Made by a program: the position numbers and the translations under genes. Shown here one piece after another: positions 34,111 through 42,436 of a stretch of DNA of 64,000 nt; the stretch's first letter is position 1; each line of letters starts with the position of its first letter. Source of the stretch: Bacillota bacterium (lineage in GTDB: Bacteria > Bacillota > Clostridia > Oscillospirales > Oscillospiraceae); assembly GCA_030529825.1 (NCBI GenBank), contig JAUMWD010000005.1, forward strand, positions 51,803-115,802. Direction: 5' to 3'. A model generated the notes under the pieces. It did no database searches, was not told where the DNA came from, and was given only the letters and a program-made list of their open reading frames with translations.

Positions 34111-36033
34111 TCAGAAGAGCTTGGTTACAAGCTCGGTGTAGCTTGCGATGTCTTCGATTTCAAGACCGGCAAGAAGCTCGGCCTGAACATAGAGAATCTT
34201 TGAAAGCTCTGCGGCCTTTTCCTTGTCGTCAGCATCATAGGCTTCCTGAATTGCCTTGAAGGCGCGGTGCTCGCCGTTGACCTCGAGAATGCGGTTTGCG
34301 CGGAGCTTGCGCATTTCTTCGTTGGGAGCATTGCGGAAGTATTTTTCCATCTCAAGTGTCATGCCGCCGGGTGCGCTGGTGAGGCAGCAGGCGGAGGAAA
34401 CGAGCTTGGAGGAGAACATGACGATTTTCAGATTCTCATCAGCAATGCTGTCACGCATGAACTCAAAGATTTCCTTGGATTCTGCGGATTTTTCCTGTGC
34501 TTCCTTCTTTTCCTCATCGGTCATGAAGCCCAGATCGTCAGTGACTATGTTTACGAAGGGCTTGCCGTCGATGCTCTTAACGGTGGTAAGCACGGTTTCG
34601 TCGATGGGGGAGGTGAGGTAGAGAATCTCGTAGCCGCGGTTGCGTACATCCTCGCACTGGGGAAGATCCATGGCGTGCTTGATGGTGTCAGCGGAGCAGA
34701 AGTAAATTGCAGGCTGACTTTCGGGCATGTTGTCGGCATACTCCTTCAGGGATACCATGCTTTCCTCGCCGGTGCTGAAAATCAGCAGGTCCTTGAGGAA
34801 ATCGGTATAGCGGCCGTATTCGTCGCAGACACCGCACTTGATGTGTATGCCGAAGTTCTTCCAGAACTCCTCATATTTGGGACGGTCGTCACGCATCATG
34901 GTTTCGAGCTCGCCCTTGATTTTCTTTTCAAGGTTCTGGCCGATGACCTTCAGCTGACGGTTGTGCTGGAGAATTTCACGGGAGATGTTCAGAGAGAGGT
35001 CGGGGGAGTCAACAACGCCGCGGACAAACTCGAAGTAGTCATGGAGCAGCTTTTCACATTCGTCCATGATGAGAACGCCGTTGCAGTAGAGCTTGAGACC
35101 CTTGTGCTTGGTGGCGCCGCTGATGCCGCTGTCGATTTCCTTCTGGGGAACAAAGAGCAGTGCCTTGTAGGAGATGCTGCCCTCTGCGTTGATACGCAGG
35201 GTTACGGCAGGGTCGTTCTGGTCGCGGTTGGTTTCCTTGTACCATTCGGCGCAGTCGGCGTCGGAAACGTCCGCCTTGCTGCGCTGCCAGATGGGAATCA
35301 TGGAGTTGACGGTTTCGGGAGCGGTGACGGTGACATTCTGCATGACGTGATTTCCGTCCTTATCCTTCTCCTCGGTGGGCTGCTTTTCCGTGCGGGTGAT
35401 GTCCATGACAATGGGCCAGCGAACATAGTCGGAATACTTCTTGATGAGAGCCTTCAGCTTCCATACCTCCAGGTAGGAGCCGTAGATTTCCTCGTCGGTG
35501 TCTTCCTTAATGTGCATGATGACATCGGTGCCGCTGCGGTACTTTTCGGCTTCCTCCACGGTGTAGCCGTCAACGCCCTTGCTTTCCCACTTGACGCCCT
35601 TCTCCTCGCCGAACTTCTTTGTGAGAACGGTTACCTTGTCGGCAACCATGAAGGCGGAGTAGAAGCCGACGCCGAACTGACCGATAATGGAAACATCCTC
35701 GGCCTGGGCAGAGTCAATTTCGCTCTTGAACTTATTGGAGCCGCTCTTTGCGATAACACCGAGATTGGATTCTGCCTCGGCCATGGTCATGCCTATGCCG
35801 TTATCGCTGACGGTTATGGTGCGCTCATCCTTGTTGATGTAGATGCGGATGCGGTACTCATCGCGGTCAAGACCTACGGAATCATCGGTGAGAGACTGAT
35901 ACCACAGCTTGTCAATGGCATCGGATGCGTTGGAAATAATCTCACGCAGGAAGATTTCCTTGTTGGTGTAAATGGAATTGATCATGAGGTCGAGAAGACG
36001 CTTGCTCTCGGCCTTAAACTGTTTCTTTCCCAT
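34111..36033 (-). CDS. htpG: Hsp90-family chaperone HtpG
   Basis: 640 residues. N-terminal GHKL ATPase domain with NASDAIDKL, DNGIGM and GQFGVGFYSAFMV; middle domain with LNISREILQ; C-terminal dimerisation domain. It refolds client proteins in the cytosol. GGAGG lies eight bases before the ATG. It is preceded by its own promoter; no CIRCE inverted repeat was seen. Confidence 0.97.
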   Translation of the reverse strand: MGKKQFKAESKRLLDLMINSIYTNKEIFLREIISNASDAIDKLWYQSLTDDSVGLDRDEYRIRIYINKDERTITVSDNGIGMTMAEAESNLGVIAKSGSNKFKSEIDSAQAEDVSIIGQFGVGFYSAFMVADKVTVLTKKFGEEKGVKWESKGVDGYTVEEAEKYRSGTDVIMHIKEDTDEEIYGSYLEVWKLKALIKKYSDYVRWPIVMDITRTEKQPTEEKDKDGNHVMQNVTVTAPETVNSMIPIWQRSKADVSDADCAEWYKETNRDQNDPAVTLRINAEGSISYKALLFVPQKEIDSGISGATKHKGLKLYCNGVLIMDECEKLLHDYFEFVRGVVDSPDLSLNISREILQHNRQLKVIGQNLEKKIKGELETMMRDDRPKYEEFWKNFGIHIKCGVCDEYGRYTDFLKDLLIFSTGEESMVSLKEYADNMPESQPAIYFCSADTIKHAMDLPQCEDVRNRGYEILYLTSPIDETVLTTVKSIDGKPFVNIVTDDLGFMTDEEKKEAQEKSAESKEIFEFMRDSIADENLKIVMFSSKLVSSACCLTSAPGGMTLEMEKYFRNAPNEEMRKLRANRILEVNGEHRAFKAIQEAYDADDKEKAAELSKILYVQAELLAGLEIEDIASYTELVTKLF

Positions 36034-36101
36034 ATTTTTAAATACCTCCGTATTATACTTACAAAATTTACAAACAATTATCGCATTATAATTGAATTAA
36101 T

Positions 36102-36129
36102 ATTATACCACAATATTCGCATTTTTCAA
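36102..36129 (-). promoter_or_regulatory. Sigma-A promoter of htpG
   Basis: On the minus strand: -35 TTGAAA, a 16-base spacer and -10 TATAAT. A second TATAAT lies closer to the gene (36052-36057) but without a matching -35. Confidence 0.6.
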
Positions 36130-36139
36130 CTTTAGCGGC

Positions 36140-36169
36140 AAAAAAAGCCGGGGATTTCCCCGGCTTTTT
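36140..36169 (-). terminator. Intrinsic terminator after the cyclodeaminase gene
   Basis: Stem AAGCCGGGGA / TCCCCGGCTT with a T-run (TTTTTT) on the minus strand. Confidence 0.9.
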
Positions 36170-36181
36170 CAGGACATTTTG

Positions 36182-36802
36182 TTAAAGAGCTTCGGCAAAC
36201 TTGTTCAGAAGCTTTTCCATGGTGGGAAGGACACCCTCGAGCGCTATTTCGGGACCGCGCTTCGTGGTGCGTGCGTAGACCGGCTCGTTCATCTTGGTGG
36301 AGTAGAAGGCAAGCTGAACACGGCAGGTTTCTATTGCGGTGCGTGCAAAGAAAACTGCGGAGGAGCATATTGCCGCGGTGCAGGGGCAGAGCTTGTCTGC
36401 AATACCGTCGAGGATGTCAACGATTTTGATTACATCGAAGACGATATCGTCCACGATGGTGCAGGCGGTGCGGTAGCCGCCCTCAATCTCGTTTTCGGGA
36501 GCACCGGACTCAAGACGCTTTTCAAGGGGAACCTTTGCCTTGTTTTCCTCGTCAATAAGATGAATGAAGTATTCACGCATGATTTCAAGGTCTTTTTGAG
36601 CTTTTTCCAGAGCGGGATCCTCGGAGCAGGTCTTGCCGATGGCGAGGAGCATCATTGCGGCACTGGTTGCACCCGCCTCGGCGGCAGCGGAGCCGATGCC
36701 CAGCTTGGAGGAGGGATCAGCCAGCTCCTTGCTGAAGCTCTTTACACTTTTACCTGCGAAGAGAACCTGTTTCAGTTCGGAAATATCGAGTTTTTCAGCC
36801 AT
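36182..36802 (-). CDS. fchA: Cyclodeaminase/cyclohydrolase family (methenyl-THF cyclohydrolase type)
   Basis: 206 residues, all-helical, matching the FTCD_C family over its whole length: GIGSAAAEAGATSAAMMLLAIG near 35-55, helical repeats and a C-terminal TMEKLLNKFAEAL. In Clostridia this family includes FchA, which converts 5,10-methenyl-THF to 10-formyl-THF in one-carbon metabolism; the related cyclodeaminase uses formimino-THF. No formiminotransferase is adjacent, which favours cyclohydrolase. The usual GNGG-type motif is less clear here, so substrate is tentative. AAAGGAA precedes the ATG. Confidence 0.78.
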   Translation of the reverse strand: MAEKLDISELKQVLFAGKSVKSFSKELADPSSKLGIGSAAAEAGATSAAMMLLAIGKTCSEDPALEKAQKDLEIMREYFIHLIDEENKAKVPLEKRLESGAPENEIEGGYRTACTIVDDIVFDVIKIVDILDGIADKLCPCTAAICSSAVFFARTAIETCRVQLAFYSTKMNEPVYARTTKRGPEIALEGVLPTMEKLLNKFAEAL

Positions 36803-36828
36803 TTTATTTCGTTCCTTTCAAGGATAAA

Positions 36829-36856
36829 TTGACAAGTTAAAAAATTGATTTATACT
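36829..36856 (+). promoter_or_regulatory. Sigma-A promoter of the THEP1-type NTPase gene
   Basis: -35 TTGACA (perfect), a 16-base spacer and -10 TATACT; it partly overlaps the 5' region of the divergent fchA-like gene. Confidence 0.7.
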
Positions 36857-36926
36857 GATAATACTGACATTCTACAACATTAGCCGAGGCTAATCAAGTA
36901 TGTTTGAGGCGATTGGGGGTATTATT

Positions 36927-37439
36927 TTGAAATTTCTCATTTGCGGAGATATTAATGCGGGGAAAAGCACACTCATAAAAAAGCTTGAGCCGCTGACGGG
37001 AAAGGAGCCGAAGGGTTATATAACCGTTCGTATGCCCGATGATGAAAAGGGCTGCTCCTATGTCTATCTCTATGACCGCACTTCACCTCCGGAGGATATC
37101 CGCACTGCCGCCGTGATCATGAGGTTTGCACCGGACAGAAGCGGGGAAAAGCACCCCGAGCTTCTGGACACTCTGGGTGTACAGTATCTTGAAAATATTC
37201 CCGAGGGAAGCCTTGTAATTCTTGACGAAATCGGAACTTTGGAAAGCGCCTCACCGAAATTTCAGCAGGCGGTCATGAAAATCCTTTCGGGCAACTATGA
37301 TGTCCTCGCCTCCGTTAAAGCGCAGAATACGGATTTCCTGCGGCAGGTGAGGAGCCATCCCGACTGCGAGCTTTTCATAATAACCCCCGGAAACAGGGAT
37401 GAGCTTTTTGAGCAGCTCAAGGCACGCATGGGAGTATGA
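36927..37439 (+). CDS. THEP1-like nucleoside-triphosphatase
   Basis: About 170 residues from TTG at 36927, which has GGGGG eight bases upstream; ATG 36900 would add nine residues but has a poor ribosome site. P-loop CGDINAGKST at the N-terminus, Walker B LVILDEIGTLE in the middle, and a C-terminal basic/acidic tail. This fits the NTPase_1/THEP1 family (KAP-like nucleotide-triphosphatases with broad NTPase activity in vitro). Biological role unknown. It stands alone on the plus strand. Confidence 0.8.
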   Translation: MKFLICGDINAGKSTLIKKLEPLTGKEPKGYITVRMPDDEKGCSYVYLYDRTSPPEDIRTAAVIMRFAPDRSGEKHPELLDTLGVQYLENIPEGSLVILDEIGTLESASPKFQQAVMKILSGNYDVLASVKAQNTDFLRQVRSHPDCELFIITPGNRDELFEQLKARMGV

Positions 37440-37527
37440 AATATAAATCTGCGTCAAGATGTGATTTTATACAAAAATCAGGCGATAATTTCTCCGATAA
37501 ATCTTCCATAAAAATTGAATTATTATG

Positions 37528-37555
37528 TTGATTGACGGCGAATATGTGGTATGAT
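37528..37555 (+). promoter_or_regulatory. Sigma-A promoter of the DUF4358-SGNH gene
   Basis: -35 TTGATT, a 16-base spacer and -10 TATGAT, 55 bases before the start codon. Confidence 0.55.
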
Positions 37556-37609
37556 TTATAAAGTAATATTTAAAGCTGTGTTTCAGTTTTGATTTTTCGG
37601 AGTGAGAAG

Positions 37610-38788
37610 ATGAAGAGAGTAATTTGCGTGCTGCTGGCACTGACAATGATGTTTGTCCTGTGTGCCTGCGGCGGTAATTCCGGAGATTCCGGCACGGTTC
37701 TGGAAACCTCTGTTAAAGATTTTATTGCTGCCGTTCAGCAGAATAGCGGAGCAAAAGCGGCTGATAAGCTTGTGGGCATGGAGGATGATGATTTTGCGGT
37801 AATGCTGAATATGTATCTCGGCATTGACGCGGGAATTCTTTCCGACGGCGCCATGGCAATTCCTACCTCAACTGCTGCAAACGAGATTATAGTTCTCTGC
37901 GTTGAGGACTCTGACGATGTTGCCACCGTGAAGAAGGCCTATGAAGACCATGTAAATCAGACCATCATGTCCGATGAGCGCTACTTCCCCGAAAATGTGG
38001 CACTTCTTGAGCAGGCTGTTATATATGAAAACGGCAACTATGTAATGCTGATTGTTGATGAAAATATGGCCCTTGTAAAGAGCGCCATGGATCAGCTCTT
38101 CTCCGCCCAGGATCTTATTCCCAGTCTTGCGGAGGACTTCTACACCGCAGAGCCCGTGGCAAATGACTATGACTATGATAAGCCCGTACCCGGCAGAGAA
38201 ACCGTCGGCAGCGACTGGTTCAGTGATGCAATGTTCATCGGTGACTCCCGTATGAAGGGAATTATGAACAACGCCGAATCAAACGGCTGGTTTACCCCCG
38301 GCGCAGACCTGTCTCTCGTAGGACTTACCGTAAGCAATATTTACACCGAGTATGTCACCGTAAACGGACAGAGCATGACCGTGGCTGACGGCATCAAGCA
38401 ATCCGGCAAGTTCACCAAGTGCTATATCCTCCTCGGCATCAACGAGCTGGGCTGGGGCTCCTCCGAACGCTTCATTGAGTGCTATAAGGAGCTTGTCGGG
38501 CTGGTAAAGTCTGCTCATCCCGAAGCCCAGATTTACATCATCGGCAATATGCCTCTGGGCGATAAGGCCGTGGAAAGCGGCGATTGGCTCACCAACGACA
38601 ATGTCGTGCGCTTCAATGAGTATATTAAGCAGGTAGCGTCAGAGGAAGAGGTTTACTACATCGACGCCTATAATCTCCTTCAGGTAGACGGCAGGCTTCC
38701 CGCTGATGCCGCAAACGACGGCATCCATGTTCAGCCCGAAGTTTCCAAGCAGCTTGTGGAATACCTCATGTCCCACACCGTAGGCTGA
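37610..38788 (+). CDS. Lipoprotein with DUF4358-like and SGNH-hydrolase domains
   Basis: 392 residues. Lipoprotein signal with lipobox FVLCACG (Cys 20). Residues about 30-165 match the DUF4358 style (MAIPTSTAANEIIVLCVED, then AVIYENGNYVMLIVDEN). Residues about 203-390 form an SGNH/GDSL-like hydrolase with FIGDSRMKG (nucleophile S213), LLGINELG (block III, N278) and NDGIHVQ (D370, H373). It would act outside the membrane, for example as an esterase or deacetylase on wall polymers. The ATG at 37610 has CGGAGTGAG upstream and begins the signal peptide; the upstream ATG at 37589 is rejected. Confidence 0.85.
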   Translation: MKRVICVLLALTMMFVLCACGGNSGDSGTVLETSVKDFIAAVQQNSGAKAADKLVGMEDDDFAVMLNMYLGIDAGILSDGAMAIPTSTAANEIIVLCVEDSDDVATVKKAYEDHVNQTIMSDERYFPENVALLEQAVIYENGNYVMLIVDENMALVKSAMDQLFSAQDLIPSLAEDFYTAEPVANDYDYDKPVPGRETVGSDWFSDAMFIGDSRMKGIMNNAESNGWFTPGADLSLVGLTVSNIYTEYVTVNGQSMTVADGIKQSGKFTKCYILLGINELGWGSSERFIECYKELVGLVKSAHPEAQIYIIGNMPLGDKAVESGDWLTNDNVVRFNEYIKQVASEEEVYYIDAYNLLQVDGRLPADAANDGIHVQPEVSKQLVEYLMSHTVG

Positions 38789-38803
38789 TAAAAAGATAAG
38801 AAT

Positions 38804-38845
38804 AAACCACCGCAGGACAGTTAATGCTCCCTGCGGTGGTTTTTT
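38804..38845 (+). terminator. Intrinsic terminator
   Basis: Perfect 12-bp stem AACCACCGCAGG / CCTGCGGTGGTT with a 13-base loop, then TTTT. Confidence 0.92.
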
Positions 38846-38860
38846 GCCGTTTTTTGCCTG

Positions 38861-38890
38861 GTATCATTTCCCTTGAGGCGGGAAATAATA
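38861..38890 (+). promoter_or_regulatory. SigF-like promoter of sigG
   Basis: GTATC, a 15-base spacer and GGAAATAATA. The -10 agrees with the forespore SigF pattern GGnnAnAHTR and the -35 with GYATA at four of five bases. In Bacillus sigG is transcribed by SigF. No sigma-A promoter is evident in the same gap. The match is by eye. Confidence 0.5.
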
Positions 38891-38918
38891 GCATCACCAT
38901 AAACAGGAGTGTGATGCT

Positions 38919-39692
38919 ATGCAAGGCAAGGTGGAGTTGTGCGGAGTGAACACCTCCAAGCTGCCGCTGCTGAAGGGCAGCGAGGTGCGGGAGCTTATTT
39001 ACAAGGCCCAGCACGGCGACAGTGAGGCGCGGGAAAAGCTCATTTCGGGAAATCTGCGGTTGGTGCTGTCGGTGATTCAGAAGTTCACAAACCGCGGCGA
39101 AAGCATGGATGACCTGTTTCAGGTAGGGGTTGTGGGACTGATAAAGGCCATAGACTGCTTTGACCTGAATCAGAATGTGCAGTTTTCCACCTACGGAGTA
39201 CCCATGATTTCGGGGGAGCTTCGCAGATATCTCCGTGACCACAGCGCAGTGCGGGTTTCGCGCTCCATGCGTGATACGGCATACAAGGTGCTGCAGGTAA
39301 AGGAACAGCTTACGAATGAATTAGGTCGGGAGCCGGATGTGGAGCAGATTGCGAAAAAGTTAGGCATTGAACGGCGTGATGTAGTGTTCGCCCTGGACGC
39401 CATAAGCGAGCCGGTGTCCCTCTATGAGCCGGTTTACAGCGATTCCGGGGAAAGCGTGTGCGTCATGGATCAGATAGGCGATACGAGAAATACGGATGAG
39501 CACTGGCTTGAGCATATAGCGATTGGCGAGGCTGTTTCCCGGTTGAGTCAGCGGGAGAAGAAAATTCTTTCCCTGCGGTTTTATGAGGGCAGAACACAGA
39601 TGGAGGTAGCAAAGGAAATCGGCATAAGTCAGGCCCAGGTTTCACGCCTGGAAAAGAACGCAATAAACAGAATAAAGAAGGAAATTCAGTAG
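38919..39692 (+). CDS. sigG: Sporulation sigma factor SigG
   Basis: 257 residues. The N-terminal VELCGVNTSKLP block is specific to SigG and separates it from SigF. Sigma-70 region 2 (LRLVLSVIQKFTNRGESMDDLFQVGVVGLIKAID), region 3 and region 4 (LSQREKKILSLRFYEGRTQMEVAKEIGISQAQVSRLE) follow. It directs late forespore genes during sporulation. CAGGAG precedes the ATG. Unlike Bacillus, spoIIGA and sigE are not adjacent. Its presence marks the organism as a spore former or a descendant of one. Confidence 0.95.
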   Translation: MQGKVELCGVNTSKLPLLKGSEVRELIYKAQHGDSEAREKLISGNLRLVLSVIQKFTNRGESMDDLFQVGVVGLIKAIDCFDLNQNVQFSTYGVPMISGELRRYLRDHSAVRVSRSMRDTAYKVLQVKEQLTNELGREPDVEQIAKKLGIERRDVVFALDAISEPVSLYEPVYSDSGESVCVMDQIGDTRNTDEHWLEHIAIGEAVSRLSQREKKILSLRFYEGRTQMEVAKEIGISQAQVSRLEKNAINRIKKEIQ

Positions 39693-39704
39693 CCTATGAT
39701 AAGA

Positions 39705-39730
39705 AAAAGCACCGCGAAGCGGTGCTTTTT
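39705..39730. terminator. Bidirectional intrinsic terminator
   Basis: Stem AAAAAGCACCGC / GCGGTGCTTTTT with a 2-base GAA-type loop between converging sigG and nadE. Confidence 0.92.
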
Positions 39731-39731
39731 C

Positions 39732-40469
39732 TTATTCGTCAATTTCCTTGAAAACGGTGATGCCGTTTCTCTTGTGGGCGCTGTTGCGATGGAAGCGCTC
39801 AATGATTTTCTTGTCGCGCTCGCTGGCCTCACCCGTGGTGATGTAGGTGTCAATGGCCTTGTAGGTGACGCCCATTTCGTCCTCATCGGTCTGTCCCTCG
39901 AAAAGACCTGCGGAGGGTGCCTTGTTGATGATGGCGGCAGGTGCGGTGAGCCACTTGAGGAATTCGATGATCTCCGTGGCGGTGAGGTCAGAAATGGGGT
40001 TAAAGTCGCAGGAGCCGTCGCCCCACTTGGTGTAGTAGCCCATGTAACGCTCGCTGCGGTTGCCGGTGCCTGCCACAAGGCGATATTCGGAGGCGGCAAC
40101 TGCGTAGAGAGTGGTCATGCGCAGACGGGGAGCAATGTTGTTCACCGCCGCATTGGTGAGGGTGGTAATTGCCTGCAGGCGGTCAATCTCCGCCTGACGC
40201 ACATCGGTAAGGTCAATGACACGGGTTTCAATGCCGAAATGCTCTGCAAGCTCCTTCGCGTCCTGCATGTCGGACTCAAAATTGCGCTTGGAGGCGCAGG
40301 GCATCATAATGCCCACGGTGTTCTCGCAGGCGAATTTGCAAAGGATACCCACAAGGGCGGAATCCTTGCCGCCGGAGTTGCCGAAAACAATACCGTCAAC
40401 GCCGCTGTTTTCCACAAGGCTTCTTATAAACTGAACTCTTTCAGCGAATTCTTTACCGTAATCGCGCAT
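39732..40469 (-). CDS. nadE: NAD+ synthetase, ammonia-dependent
   Basis: 245 residues with the ATP-pyrophosphatase loop GNSGGKDSALVG (about 30-41) and the GTGNRSERYMGYYTKWGDGSCDFNPI block. It lacks the N-terminal nitrilase/glutaminase domain, so it uses ammonia, not glutamine, to convert nicotinate adenine dinucleotide to NAD. GGAGG lies near the ATG. Its own promoter is upstream. Confidence 0.95.
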   Translation of the reverse strand: MRDYGKEFAERVQFIRSLVENSGVDGIVFGNSGGKDSALVGILCKFACENTVGIMMPCASKRNFESDMQDAKELAEHFGIETRVIDLTDVRQAEIDRLQAITTLTNAAVNNIAPRLRMTTLYAVAASEYRLVAGTGNRSERYMGYYTKWGDGSCDFNPISDLTATEIIEFLKWLTAPAAIINKAPSAGLFEGQTDEDEMGVTYKAIDTYITTGEASERDKKIIERFHRNSAHKRNGITVFKEIDE

Positions 40470-40503
40470 GATTTTTCCTCCGTTTATTTTCAGATGATAA
40501 TGA

Positions 40504-40532
40504 ATTCTATATTATCTGCAGGTAGATGTCAA
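40504..40532 (-). promoter_or_regulatory. Sigma-A promoter of nadE
   Basis: On the minus strand: -35 TTGACA (perfect), a 17-base spacer and -10 TAGAAT, 35 bases from the start codon. Confidence 0.7.
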
Positions 40533-40659
40533 GCATCCCGGATTATTGCAAATCAGAAAATAATATGCAGAATAAACGCATAATTACGCAAAAAAGTTCG
40601 AATAATCTGTAAATTTTTGCGTTTCAGGTCACTTTTCCTACACTTTAGACGCGTTTGAC

Positions 40660-40688
40660 TTGAATAAAAGTGCATTCTGTGTTATAAT
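40660..40688 (+). promoter_or_regulatory. Sigma-A promoter of the lysozyme gene
   Basis: -35 TTGAAT, a 17-base spacer and -10 TATAAT (perfect), 64 bases before the start codon. The 130 bases between this and the nadE promoter hold no gene that I can see. Confidence 0.75.
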
Positions 40689-40752
40689 TCCTGATAAATT
40701 GCATCCGAATACATAATTTACATGAGTTTCACAAGACAAGGAGACGTTCTTA

Positions 40753-42387
40753 ATGAAACGATATATATCCTGCCTTCTGGTGCTTGTACTGCTTATGACA
40801 CTTGTTCCCTTTAGTGCTTTTGCTGAAAGCAGCAAGGATATTACCATGCAGGCGAGTCCGGAAATTCGGGACTTGATAAAGAAATACGAAGGCTGTATGC
40901 TCACAGCGTATCAGGATGTCTACGGCATCTGGACAATTGGCTACGGGCATACGGGCTATGTGCCATGCAGAGGTCAGAATGTATGCGCCGGCATGACGCT
41001 GACAAAGCAGGAGGCGGAGGATTTGCTCCTCAACGACCTTAACGAGATTTATGCTCCCTCTGTGAATAAATTCGTCAACAGCCACAGAAATCTGTATCCC
41101 AACGGCTTTACCCAGTATGAGTTTGACGTGCTTGTGAGCCTTGCTTTCGGCTTCGGTGCATACTGGATTGATTACTACAAGGATCAGTATCGTCTTGCAA
41201 AATACCTCCTCAACGGCATACATAACTACTCCGATGCGGAAATCGCAGATGCAATCGTGTGCCTGTGGAGCGGCCTCAACGGCTTGCTCACCCGCAGAAT
41301 GGAGGAGGCAAGAATCTTCCTTTACGGTGACTACAAGGGCACCGGACCAAATCAGCTCATATATCTTAAATTTGACGGAGCAGCTACTGTGTTCTCCGAA
41401 GACGGTCGAAGCGGCAATAAAGTTGCCTGCTACATAAAGGGCGCTCCCTACGGCGAGCTTCCCACTGCAAAGGATTCCTCAAGCGGATACTTTGCCGGCT
41501 GGAAAACCTCCGGCGGCAAGGTACTCAAAAATACGGACATTGCCACGGAGAGCCAGACCGTATCTGCCACATGGAGCAGCACAAAGCCCAATACCCCCAC
41601 AACATATAAATTAAGCGTAATTAACGGCAGCGGCAGCGGAATGTACTCCGCAGGCACCGTCGTCAAGCTGACTCCCGATACCAAGTCGGGTCTGGAATTT
41701 ACGGGCTGGAGTGGGGATGTTACTCCCGTTAAAAAGTCCGACGGCTACTATGTTACCATGCCGTCAAAGAACATTACGGTTACCGCAAACTTTGCCGCAA
41801 GTAAGTGTAAGTACGGCACAAGCTGTCCCTCAAAGAGCTTTGCCGATGTTCCCTCCACATTCTGGGCTCACGCACAGATTGATAATGTGGTGAGCATGAA
41901 GCTGTTTAACGGCACCTCAACCACAAGCTTTGCCCCCGATATGGAAATGAATCGCGGTATGCTTGTAACGGTGTTGTACCGACTCGCAGGCTCACCCAGC
42001 GTTTCGGAACTTACAAACGACTTCCCCGATGTTGCAAAGAACAGCTACTACAACGCAATTTTGTGGGCGCACGCCAATAACATTGCCCACGGCTTCAGCG
42101 ACGGTACCTTCCGCCCGGATGAGCCCATAAGCCGCGAGCAGTTTGCAACCTTCCTCCAGCGCTTCGCGGCAAACATATATAAAATGGACACCGAATCGGC
42201 CAATTACGCAAATTTGAGCAAATTCACGGATGCCAATGAGGTGGACCAAGCATACCGCGAGTCCATGAGCTGGGCGGTGGGCGAGGGTATAATTAACGGT
42301 ACCTCCGCTACTACCTTGAGCCCCAATGACGGCGCAACCCGCGCCCAGGTAGCGGTAATACTTACAAGATTTACCTCAAACACATAA
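40753..42387 (+). CDS. Secreted GH24 lysozyme with repeat and SLH domains
   Basis: 544 residues. Signal peptide (MKRYISCLLVLVLLM... AFA, cut near 24). T4-type lysozyme domain GH24 at about 35-195, with catalytic Glu in IKKYEGCMLTAYQD and the YGIWTIGYGHTG substrate-site block. Two InlB-type beta repeats (about 205-280 and 285-350) carry AGWKT and FTGWSGDVTPV motifs. Three SLH domains (about 360-544, SFADVPSTFWAHAQID, FPDVAKNSYYNAILWAHANNIAHG, ESMSWAVGEGIINGT) bind secondary wall polymer. It should stay on the cell wall and cut the glycan strands, in wall turnover or attack on other cells. GGAG precedes the ATG. Confidence 0.92.
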   Translation: MKRYISCLLVLVLLMTLVPFSAFAESSKDITMQASPEIRDLIKKYEGCMLTAYQDVYGIWTIGYGHTGYVPCRGQNVCAGMTLTKQEAEDLLLNDLNEIYAPSVNKFVNSHRNLYPNGFTQYEFDVLVSLAFGFGAYWIDYYKDQYRLAKYLLNGIHNYSDAEIADAIVCLWSGLNGLLTRRMEEARIFLYGDYKGTGPNQLIYLKFDGAATVFSEDGRSGNKVACYIKGAPYGELPTAKDSSSGYFAGWKTSGGKVLKNTDIATESQTVSATWSSTKPNTPTTYKLSVINGSGSGMYSAGTVVKLTPDTKSGLEFTGWSGDVTPVKKSDGYYVTMPSKNITVTANFAASKCKYGTSCPSKSFADVPSTFWAHAQIDNVVSMKLFNGTSTTSFAPDMEMNRGMLVTVLYRLAGSPSVSELTNDFPDVAKNSYYNAILWAHANNIAHGFSDGTFRPDEPISREQFATFLQRFAANIYKMDTESANYANLSKFTDANEVDQAYRESMSWAVGEGIINGTSATTLSPNDGATRAQVAVILTRFTSNT

Positions 42388-42393
42388 AATGCG

Positions 42394-42424
42394 AAACGCT
42401 CTGTACTTTTGTACAGAGCGTTTT
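42394..42424 (+). terminator. Intrinsic terminator
   Basis: Stem AAACGCTCTGTAC / GTACAGAGCGTTT with loop TTTT and T-run; also usable by the converging CaCA gene. Confidence 0.92.
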
Positions 42425-42436
42425 CTTTATATTTCG

